A DNA stretch of 6,263 bases from JBAXBF01 sp034429745. GTDB lineage: Bacteria; Chloroflexota; Anaerolineae; Anaerolineales; DRKV01. Positions 1-5,636 of this stretch are shown one piece after another (within the stretch, counting starts at the first letter, position 1; the number at the start of each line of letters is the position of its first letter). Under the pieces are notes generated by a model, which was not told the DNA's origin, ran no database searches, and saw only the letters and a program-made list of their open reading frames with translations. The DNA is taken from NCBI GenBank assembly GCA_034429745.1, contig DAOUFY010000173.1:1-6263 (forward strand), written 5' to 3'. The position numbers and the translations under genes were made by a program.

Positions 1-2387
1 ACGAAGGCATCCTCTCTGTTGCCCGCCAGCAAGTGGATAATGGCGCGCACGCTTTGGATATTTCTGTTGCGGTTACTGACCGAACCGACGAAGCACAGCT
101 GATGATCAATGTCATCCGCACCTTAACGGCTGCCGGCATATCAGCCCCATTGGTGATTGATACCACTGAGCTTGCTGTCATGGAAGCTGCCTTGAAGACC
201 GCACCGGGGCGCTGCCTGCTCAATTCAACGCATCTCGAAGGGGGTAAAGCGAAAGCTGAAGCCGTCTTTAAGCTTGCGAAAACCTACAACGCAGCAGTCA
301 TTCTGCTGACTATAGACGAAGAAGGTATGGCAAAAACAGCTCAGCGCAAGCTTGCCGTCGCTCAGCGATTGTACAAGATTGCCGTTGATGAATTTCAGCT
401 TCAACCGCAGGATCTCGTTTTCGATTGCCTAACCTTTACGTTAGCCAGCGGCGACCCTGAATTAGCCAACTCTGCCATTGAGACCATGGAAGGCATCCGT
501 CTAATCAAACAAAACCTGCCGGGAGTTTTTACCTCTTTAGGCGTCAGCAACTTATCCTTTGGTTTGGCTAAAGCCGCTCGTCCTATCCTGAACTCCGTTT
601 TTCTCTATCATTGTTTGCAAGCCGGCCTTGATATGGCAATAGTCAACCCGGCTCAAATTACGCCTTATGCCGATATTGCACCAAACGAAAGAGAGCTCGC
701 CGAAAACTTAATCTTCAATCGGCATCCTGAGGCACTCCAAAACATTATAGAATATTTCAGTGCACAGAAAGAAAGCAGTGAGTCTGCAAAAAAATCTCCT
801 GCCCAAACCTTCGCCGATCTTCCCCCAGCTGAGCGTCTGCGGTTCAAAATTATTCAGCGCATCAAGGATGGCATTGAAACAGATATTGACGAGCTCATTC
901 AAAACCACACTAGCCCAAGCCAGCACCTAGCTGCGCTGGATATCCTCAACAATATTCTTCTGCCCGCCATGAAACAAGTGGGGGATGATTTTGGGGCTGG
1001 CAAACTCATCCTGCCTTTTGTTCTTCAATCCGCCGAAGCCATGAAAAAGGCAGTTACCCATTTGGAACAATATCTTGAGCGGGATTCTTCTGCAACAAAA
1101 GGCAAAATCGTGTTAGCTACAGTGTATGGCGATGTGCACGATATTGGCAAGAACCTTGTTAAAACCATTCTCAGCAACAATGGCTATACGGTTATTGATT
1201 TAGGCAAACAAGTGCCAGGCTCTACTATTATTGAGAAAGCTATTGATGAACAAGCCAATGCCATTGGACTTAGTGCCTTATTGGTAAGCACAAGCCAACA
1301 AATGCCGTTGATTGTCAACGAATTAGCACGGCGCAAGCTCTCATTTCCCGTACTCATAGGAGGAGCTGCAATCAATCGCCGCTTCGGTTATAGAACGCTG
1401 TTCACCGAGGACGGTGAAATATATCCCGGCGGTGTGTTCTACTGCAAAGATGCTTTTGAGGGGTTATCCACTCTTGAAAAATTGATGAAAAGTGAAAACC
1501 GCGAACAAATCATCTCCCAACTTAAAGAAGAAGCCCTAAGCACGCTCAATGTAAGCCATGAAGCGGATCAGCAGCTTTCTTCAAAAGCACATCGCTCAGA
1601 AATTCAACCGCTTGCTGAGGTACCCATCCCTCCATTTTGGGGAGCAAAAACCATAAAAACACCTTTATCAGAAATTTGGCAGACCCTTCCTATAAGAGAC
1701 CTGTTTAGGCTCTCTTGGGGAGCAAAAAATACCCAAGGCGAAGCTTGGGAAAAGATGCGCACAGCCTTTGAGGCGCGGTTAAAACAAATGCAGCGTGAGG
1801 CAGAACAGCACCATTGGCTAAATCCTCAAGCTGTCTATGGATATTTTCCTTGCCAATCGGAAGACAACCGCCTTATCATCTACGATCACACAACAATATC
1901 ATCATCACACCCCCAAATCATCGCCGAATTTTCCTTCCCGCGTCAGCCTAGCGGCGAACATCTTTGCCTGGCAGACTATTTTAATTCGACAGAATCTGGT
2001 AAAATGGATATAGTGGCACTGCAGGTAGTAACCATGGGAGAAGAAGCCACTCAGCACTTTGAAGAACTTGAAGCTCGCGGTGAATACAGCGAAGCATATT
2101 ACTTTCATGGTCTGGCTGTTCAAAGTGCTGAGGCCTATGCTGAATATCTTCACCGCCTTATCCGCAGCGAGCTCAATCTGCCTCCTCAACAAGGCAAGCG
2201 TTATTCATGGGGGTATGCAGCAATTCCTTCTCTTGAAGATCATCGCACCGTGTTTAATTTGCTGCCAGCCGAAAAAGAATTGGGTATGTCATTAACCGCA
2301 GCTTTTCAGCTTGTCCCCGAGCAATCAACCGCAGCGATCATCGTGCACCATCCTCAGGCAAAATACTTTTCCATAGGAAAAACATAA
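1..2387 (+). CDS. metH: Cobalamin-dependent methionine synthase, 5'-truncated by the window edge
   Basis: Transfers the methyl group of 5-methyltetrahydrofolate through cobalamin to homocysteine, giving methionine, in the cytoplasm. The frame is open from base 3 (EGILSVARQQVDNGAHALDI), so the gene begins upstream; the GTG at 33 is internal. Missing are the homocysteine/zinc domain and the start of the pterin domain, probably over 300 residues judging from the family's usual size. Seen in order: the pterin-binding barrel to about 740 (IDTTE, TIDEEGMAKTA, GVSNLSFGL), the B12 cap helices about 820-1090, the B12-binding Rossmann domain about 1098-1500 with DVHDIGKN at 1131-1154 (the His codon at 1137-1139 is the cobalt ligand), and a C-terminal reductive-activation domain about 1630-2380 (YGYFP, CLADYF, AEAYAEYLH, HHPQAKYFSIG). 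The activation domain is shorter than in E. coli and its GYPACP motif reads GYAAIP. It belongs to a divergent MetH branch (GVFYCKDAFEGL). metF follows after 47 bases. Any riboswitch would lie outside the window. Confidence 0.95.
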   Translation, partial: EGILSVARQQVDNGAHALDISVAVTDRTDEAQLMINVIRTLTAAGISAPLVIDTTELAVMEAALKTAPGRCLLNSTHLEGGKAKAEAVFKLAKTYNAAVILLTIDEEGMAKTAQRKLAVAQRLYKIAVDEFQLQPQDLVFDCLTFTLASGDPELANSAIETMEGIRLIKQNLPGVFTSLGVSNLSFGLAKAARPILNSVFLYHCLQAGLDMAIVNPAQITPYADIAPNERELAENLIFNRHPEALQNIIEYFSAQKESSESAKKSPAQTFADLPPAERLRFKIIQRIKDGIETDIDELIQNHTSPSQHLAALDILNNILLPAMKQVGDDFGAGKLILPFVLQSAEAMKKAVTHLEQYLERDSSATKGKIVLATVYGDVHDIGKNLVKTILSNNGYTVIDLGKQVPGSTIIEKAIDEQANAIGLSALLVSTSQQMPLIVNELARRKLSFPVLIGGAAINRRFGYRTLFTEDGEIYPGGVFYCKDAFEGLSTLEKLMKSENREQIISQLKEEALSTLNVSHEADQQLSSKAHRSEIQPLAEVPIPPFWGAKTIKTPLSEIWQTLPIRDLFRLSWGAKNTQGEAWEKMRTAFEARLKQMQREAEQHHWLNPQAVYGYFPCQSEDNRLIIYDHTTISSSHPQIIAEFSFPRQPSGEHLCLADYFNSTESGKMDIVALQVVTMGEEATQHFEELEARGEYSEAYYFHGLAVQSAEAYAEYLHRLIRSELNLPPQQGKRYSWGYAAIPSLEDHRTVFNLLPAEKELGMSLTAAFQLVPEQSTAAIIVHHPQAKYFSIGKT

Positions 2388-2414
2388 TTTGCCTGCATTA
2401 ATCATCACCTTTTC

Positions 2415-2430
2415 AGAGGATAATCAAGGG
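2415..2430 (+). promoter_or_regulatory. Ribosome binding region of metF
   Basis: Two purine-rich stretches precede the metF ATG at 2435: AGAGGA at 2415-2420 (14 bases away, longer than ideal) and AAGGG at 2426-2430 (4 bases away, shorter than ideal). Neither is perfectly placed, but no other in-frame start gives the usual MetF N-terminus, so the ATG at 2435 stands. Confidence 0.5.
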
Positions 2431-2434
2431 ATTT

Positions 2435-3319
2435 ATGAAAGTATCTGAATTGCTTAACCAACAGAAAACAACTTTCAGTTTTGAGTTTTTTCCACCACAA
2501 ACACCTCAAGCCTCGGATGAGCTTTTTAAAACAATCAGCGAGCTTGTGCCGCTTTCACCTTCATTTGTTAGTATCACCTACGGTGCTGGAGGTTCCACAC
2601 GATCACTTACCCAATCTCTTTCCATTCGTTTGCGAAAGGAGACCGGATTAAATGTCGTTTCTCATCTCACCTGCATTGGCACAAAACGCAATGAAGCTGC
2701 GGAATTGCTGGAAAAATACCGCGAGAACGACATCCTCAATATCATGGCATTGCGCGGTGATGCTCATGGAAAAAACATTGAAGTCTATCCTCCCGAAGAA
2801 GGGTTTACCTATGCTCAACATTTGGTCTCCTTTATTCGACAGAACTACCCGGAATTTTGCATTGGGGTTGCAGGATATCCTGAAGGGCACCCTGAAACGC
2901 CTAACCGCCTAAAGGAGATGGAATACCTAAAGCAAAAAGTTGATGCCGGTGCCGATTATATCTGCACCCAGCTTTTTTTTGATAACCGCGATTTTTATGA
3001 CTTTTGCGAACGGTGTGAAATCAACGGTATTCGGGTACCGATCATTGCCGGCATCATGCCGATCACCTCGCGCGGTACCATGCAGCGTATGGCTGAATTA
3101 GCTGCCGGCGCGCGTTACCCAGCCCGCTTGCTAAAAGCTCTCTCCCGCGTTCAAGATGATCATGGCTTTGAGCAAGTAGGCATACACTGGGCAACCGAAC
3201 AAGTTCTCGACTTGCTGGATAAAAATGTACGCGGCATCCACTTCTATACCCTCAACAAGTCCAAAGCGACAATCTCTATTTATAAATCTTTAGGGTTAAC
3301 CAAAACGAGCAAGGAGTGA
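2435..3319 (+). CDS. metF: 5,10-methylenetetrahydrofolate reductase
   Basis: FAD-dependent cytoplasmic enzyme that reduces 5,10-methylenetetrahydrofolate to 5-methyltetrahydrofolate, the methyl donor for MetH encoded just upstream. At 294 residues it matches the single-domain bacterial MetF (about 296 in E. coli), a TIM barrel. Visible family signatures are FSFEFFPP at residues 14-21 (Glu17 corresponds to catalytic Glu28 of E. coli), YGAGGSTR at 49-56, HLTC at 77-80, ALRGD at 105-109 (Asp109 corresponds to Asp120 near the flavin), GYPEGHPE at 137-144, QLFFD at 169-173, GIMP at 186-189 and HFYTLN at 269-274. All the expected catalytic landmarks are present and the frame is intact. There is no C-terminal AdoMet-binding regulatory domain as in eukaryotic MTHFR, so allosteric control by AdoMet is not expected. 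Probably co-transcribed with metH; the next gene starts 40 bases later. Confidence 0.97.
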   Translation: MKVSELLNQQKTTFSFEFFPPQTPQASDELFKTISELVPLSPSFVSITYGAGGSTRSLTQSLSIRLRKETGLNVVSHLTCIGTKRNEAAELLEKYRENDILNIMALRGDAHGKNIEVYPPEEGFTYAQHLVSFIRQNYPEFCIGVAGYPEGHPETPNRLKEMEYLKQKVDAGADYICTQLFFDNRDFYDFCERCEINGIRVPIIAGIMPITSRGTMQRMAELAAGARYPARLLKALSRVQDDHGFEQVGIHWATEQVLDLLDKNVRGIHFYTLNKSKATISIYKSLGLTKTSKE

Positions 3320-3347
3320 AGAATATTTTTATCAACCTCTGGCTCAC

Positions 3348-3353
3348 AGGAGA
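3348..3353 (+). promoter_or_regulatory. Shine-Dalgarno site of the tandem-XRE gene
   Basis: AGGAGA lies 6 bases before the ATG at 3360, a good match and good spacing, and fixes that start. It lies in the 40-base gap after metF, where I see no convincing promoter or terminator. Confidence 0.75.
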
Positions 3354-3359
3354 AAATCC

Positions 3360-4046
3360 ATGCCTTCTGAAACCAAACAAAAAGTTGACTTAGCTAACAA
3401 AATTATAGGAGCTATGCTCCGTGAAGCGCGCCTTGAACGCAAGGAAACTCTCAAGGAATGTGCAGAACTTCTCAATCTTAATGTGGATGAATATGAAGCG
3501 ATTGAATACGGTGAGCGCCCTATTACCCTGCCGCAGCTTGAATTGCTTACTTATCACTTAGATCAACCCCTCGAATCCTTTCTCAAAGTACATCAAGCTT
3601 CAGAAGAGGAAAAGCAAGACCTTTTAAAGAACCGTACTGTGTATCTTACAATCCGTCAAAAATTAATCGGAGCCATGCTTCGTCAAGCTCGGTTGGAAGC
3701 CAACATTTCTTTAGATACTCTTGCCCTGGAATGCGACGTTAACCCTGATACCCTCGAAGCATACGAATTGGGCGAAGAACCGCTACCTTTGCCCATCTTA
3801 GAATTGATTGCCCAAAAACTTAAGTTGAGTATGGAAGAGCTGCTCGATCAGAAGGGTGCTGTTGCGCGTAAAAAAGCCCAGACAGAGCTTTTTAAAGGAT
3901 TTATTGAACTCCCAGCCGATCTGCAGCGGTTTATCATCAATCCTGAAAACCTTCCTTACCTACGCGCAGCGCAAAAGTTGAGTCAGCTGCCCAAAGAGAC
4001 TGTCCAAACATTTATGGATGGTCTAAGTGAGATGATCAAGTATTAG
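3360..4046 (+). CDS. Tandem XRE-family helix-turn-helix protein
   Basis: A 228-residue protein, probably cytoplasmic, with two Cro/C1-type (XRE) helix-turn-helix domains in tandem and a separate C-terminal tail. Domain 1 is about residues 16-75 (IGAMLREARLE ... YEAIEYGERP ... LELL) and domain 2 about 103-162 (IGAMLRQARLE ... LEAYELGEEP ... LELI). The two align without gaps at a spacing of 87 residues, about 28 of 60 positions identical by hand count, so they come from an internal duplication. A charged linker (residues about 76-95) joins them. The tail, about 176-228, contains LPADLQRFIINPENLPYLRA and ends in a likely helix; it has no HTH features and may serve dimerisation or ligand sensing (inference). 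XRE domains usually bind DNA as dimers, so one chain could bind both half-sites. The target is unknown; position after metH-metF makes control of its own operon possible but unproven. No enzyme or toxin domain is seen. Confidence 0.85.
   Translation: MPSETKQKVDLANKIIGAMLREARLERKETLKECAELLNLNVDEYEAIEYGERPITLPQLELLTYHLDQPLESFLKVHQASEEEKQDLLKNRTVYLTIRQKLIGAMLRQARLEANISLDTLALECDVNPDTLEAYELGEEPLPLPILELIAQKLKLSMEELLDQKGAVARKKAQTELFKGFIELPADLQRFIINPENLPYLRAAQKLSQLPKETVQTFMDGLSEMIKY
3405..3845 (+). repeat. Internal duplication encoding two XRE domains
   Basis: The DNA for residues 16-75 (3405-3584) and 103-162 (3666-3845) codes for two homologous 60-residue units, offset by exactly 261 bases with no insertion or deletion. 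Protein similarity is clear (shared IGAMLR, ARLE, YGE/LGE with the same Gly, LEL), but the bases have drifted, for example in the codons for IGAML. This points to an old gene-internal duplication and not to a recent tandem repeat. Confidence 0.8.
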
Positions 4047-4053
4047 TAAACTC

Positions 4054-4944
4054 ATGACACTTGAAGCAGACTTTGTTGTTCGCAGTGTAACCATTGACGA
4101 TTGGCTTCCTTTAGCCTATTTAACTCAAAATGAATCATACATTCACCGCCACTTGGATTGGCGCAGCTTGCAAGATTGGATCGGTTATGAGCCTTTCTTG
4201 ATCCTCGAAAATCCTCAAATTCCCATCAACAGCAACGGTCGCTACTTAGCCCTATTAGCTTGCCCTCCCGACCCGACTGCCATAGCTTGGATTCGAGTTT
4301 TCAGCTACAACCCTGCTATCATTAGCCCAGATTTCGCTTGGGCAAAGCTGTGGGAAAAAGCACTTACCCTATTATCAAGCGATTCGAATTTGCACTGCGC
4401 TGCCGCAGTTGTTATGCAAAGTTGGTTTGCTGACGTCCTTAAAAATAGCCACTTTCAATGCACCCATCGTGTTGTTAGTCTAAAATATCGCCATAAAGAA
4501 GCTGAAGCAGCGCCAGTCAAACCAAGTGAAAAATACATTCGTCCTATGCTTAAAAAGGACTTACCAGCTGTTGCCCAATTGGACAAACAAGCATTTCCTT
4601 TATTATGGCATTATACCCTGCCCACCCTTCAGCTTGCTTACCAATACTCTGCCATTGCTACGGTTTGGGAAGAAAATCGCCAAATCATCGGTTATCAGAT
4701 CAGCTCAGTAGGCGACGAAGGTGGACATCTCTCCCGCTTAGCTGTACACCCAAATTCCCAAGGAAAGGGCATTGGCAAAAAACTCGTTCAAGATTTAATC
4801 CTTCGTTTCGCTAAACGTAAAATTTTCACCGTTACTGTGAATACCCAAGATAACAATCAAGCCTCACTTGCAATTTATCACCGCTTAGGGTTTATAGAGA
4901 CTGCTGAAACCTATCCCGTCTTCGAATATTCATTTAGGGGGTAA
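4054..4944 (+). CDS. GNAT-family N-acetyltransferase with an extra N-terminal domain
   Basis: Predicted acetyl-CoA-dependent acyltransferase of 296 residues; the substrate cannot be told from sequence. The C-terminal half (about 160-296) is a standard GNAT domain: IRPMLKKDLPAVAQLDKQAF at the start, motif A as LSRLAVHPNSQGKGIGKKL with the acetyl-CoA pyrophosphate loop QGKGIG at residues 236-241, and motif B as NQASLAIYHRLGF. The N-terminal half (about 1-150) begins with a GNAT-like VRSVTIDDWLPLAYL and carries HRHLDW and LACPPDP but no Q/R-x-x-G-x-G/A loop, so it is probably a degenerate second GNAT fold or a substrate domain (inference). The protein is about twice the size of a simple GNAT. 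Its ATG lies 7 bases after the XRE stop codon with no clear Shine-Dalgarno sequence, which suggests translational coupling. RimI-like protein acetylation or small-molecule acetylation are both possible. Confidence 0.85.
   Translation: MTLEADFVVRSVTIDDWLPLAYLTQNESYIHRHLDWRSLQDWIGYEPFLILENPQIPINSNGRYLALLACPPDPTAIAWIRVFSYNPAIISPDFAWAKLWEKALTLLSSDSNLHCAAAVVMQSWFADVLKNSHFQCTHRVVSLKYRHKEAEAAPVKPSEKYIRPMLKKDLPAVAQLDKQAFPLLWHYTLPTLQLAYQYSAIATVWEENRQIIGYQISSVGDEGGHLSRLAVHPNSQGKGIGKKLVQDLILRFAKRKIFTVTVNTQDNNQASLAIYHRLGFIETAETYPVFEYSFRG
4936..4941 (+). promoter_or_regulatory. Shine-Dalgarno site deciding the GTG start of xseB
   Basis: AGGGGG lies within the last codons of the GNAT gene, 8 bases before the GTG at 4950. 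This good spacing supports GTG as the start of xseB and couples it closely to the upstream gene, whose stop is at 4942-4944. Confidence 0.7.
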
Positions 4945-4949
4945 GCACT

Positions 4950-5171
4950 GTGGATGATCAAGAACTCGCCAATTTATCTTATGAGCAAGCTTTTCAAGCC
5001 CTCGAAAAAATTCTCAGCCGCATTGAAAACGAGTCCTGCACATTGGAAGAGTCCATGGAACTGTTCCTTCAAGCCCAACGACTTTTGCAGCACTGCGAAA
5101 AACTCCTCCAAGAAGCTGAGTTAAAGGTAAAGCAATATGTTAACGGGAAATGGGAAGATCTTTCATTATAA
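4950..5171 (+). CDS. xseB: Exodeoxyribonuclease VII small subunit
   Basis: A 73-residue protein matching XseB, the small helical subunit that binds the catalytic XseA to form exonuclease VII, which degrades single-stranded DNA to short oligonucleotides and takes part in repair. The family pattern is clear: LSYEQAFQALEKILSRIE at residues 9-26, then TLEESMELFLQAQRLL at 31-46, then CEKLLQEAELKVKQY at 49-63, predicting two long amphipathic helices that form a coiled coil. Length is close to the usual 70-80 residues. The common Y-E-x-G of the second helix is FLQA here, a small departure. The start is a GTG with a good AGGGGG 8 bases upstream. The xseA gene, often next to xseB, is not in this window. 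Five bases separate it from the GNAT gene, so it is surely in the same operon. Confidence 0.93.
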   Translation: MDDQELANLSYEQAFQALEKILSRIENESCTLEESMELFLQAQRLLQHCEKLLQEAELKVKQYVNGKWEDLSL

Positions 5172-5186
5172 ATAATTTCCAGAACT

Positions 5187-5636
5187 ATGTTTTCGAACCC
5201 TGTTTTATTTGCAGCTTTGCTCTCATGGTTTATTGCCCAAACCGTAAAGATTCCTTTGGAATTTTTACGTACTAAACGTTGGAATTGGGCACTAGTTTTC
5301 AGTCCGGGCGGTATGCCTAGTTCACATTCCGCATTAGTAAGCAGCGTTGCTTATGGCGTTGGGCTAAGCTTAGGTTTCGATCATCCTGCATTTGCCATCG
5401 CTTTTGCCTTAGCAGGAATAGTCATTTACGACGCAACGGGTATTCGCCGGCAAGCCGGCAAGCACGCGGCGATTATCAATGCCATTATAGAAGATTTAGC
5501 AGCAGGTCATCCATTAAAGGAAGAACAGCTGCGCGAAGTATTGGGACACACCCCTCTTCAAGCTCTTATTGGAACTTTATTAGGAATAATTATTATGCAG
5601 CTCATTTGGATGTTACTTCCACATCGGCAGTGGTAA
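5187..5636 (+). CDS. Divergent PAP2 family (DUF212, YuiD-like) membrane protein
   Basis: A small hydrophobic protein of 149 residues matching the DUF212 family, described as distantly related to acid phosphatase/vanadium haloperoxidase (PAP2). Family signatures are SPGGMPSSHSA at residues 39-49, YDATGIRRQAGKHA at 81-94 and GHTPLQ at 110-115. Membrane segments are likely at about 5-22, 50-62, 67-81 and 116-144. The Ser-His pair in PSSHS and the Arg/His-rich second motif resemble phosphatase active-site residues, but the biochemical role of the family is not firmly established; lipid-phosphate hydrolysis is an inference. The ATG at 5187 follows xseB by 15 bases, in the same frame, and has no clear Shine-Dalgarno sequence; no other ATG, GTG or TTG in frame lies between the xseB stop and it. 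The 3' end overlaps the convergent murJ gene by 24 bases. Confidence 0.9.
   Translation: MFSNPVLFAALLSWFIAQTVKIPLEFLRTKRWNWALVFSPGGMPSSHSALVSSVAYGVGLSLGFDHPAFAIAFALAGIVIYDATGIRRQAGKHAAIINAIIEDLAAGHPLKEEQLREVLGHTPLQALIGTLLGIIIMQLIWMLLPHRQW
5613..5636. other. Tail-to-tail overlap of two convergent genes
   Basis: The last 24 bases of the DUF212 gene (stop TAA at 5634-5636) are also the last 24 bases of murJ on the other strand (stop codon at 5613-5615, read as TTA on the + strand). The + strand reads MLLPHRQW-stop at its end and the - strand reads LPLPMWK-stop. No intergenic space exists for a terminator, so transcripts from both sides must run into each other or end inside coding sequence. Confidence 0.9.

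Larger units (their letters stand above)
1..5636 (+). other. Probable six-gene operon
   Basis: Six + strand genes, metH, metF, tandem XRE, GNAT, xseB and DUF212, follow each other with gaps of 47, 40, 7, 5 and 15 bases. I find no clear promoter or terminator hairpin in any gap. metH and metF share a pathway; the other four have no obvious link to it and may be grouped only by transcription. An internal promoter inside the 3' part of metF or metH cannot be excluded. Confidence 0.6.

Noticed and set aside
33..35. GTG at 33 as the start of metH
   Set aside because: The frame is open upstream to base 3 and the codons there (SVARQQ) match the MetH family, so the codon is an internal Val.
665..926. 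Open frames on the - strand inside metH
   Set aside because: They lie opposite a strongly conserved metH frame, have no recognisable motif and no ribosome binding site; they are by-products of the coding strand.
1905..2295. Overlapping frames on both strands within the end of metH
   Set aside because: The metH frame here matches the activation domain; the alternatives have unlikely composition and no family resemblance.
2388..2434. Promoter or AdoMet/cobalamin riboswitch between metH and metF
   Set aside because: The gap is only 47 bases, with no convincing -35/-10 pair and far too little room for a riboswitch.
3360..4944. XRE plus GNAT pair as a toxin-antitoxin module
   Set aside because: GNAT toxins of the TacT/AtaT type are about 160-180 residues with a small RHH (DUF1778) antitoxin; here the GNAT has 296 residues and the regulator is a large double XRE, in a housekeeping operon.
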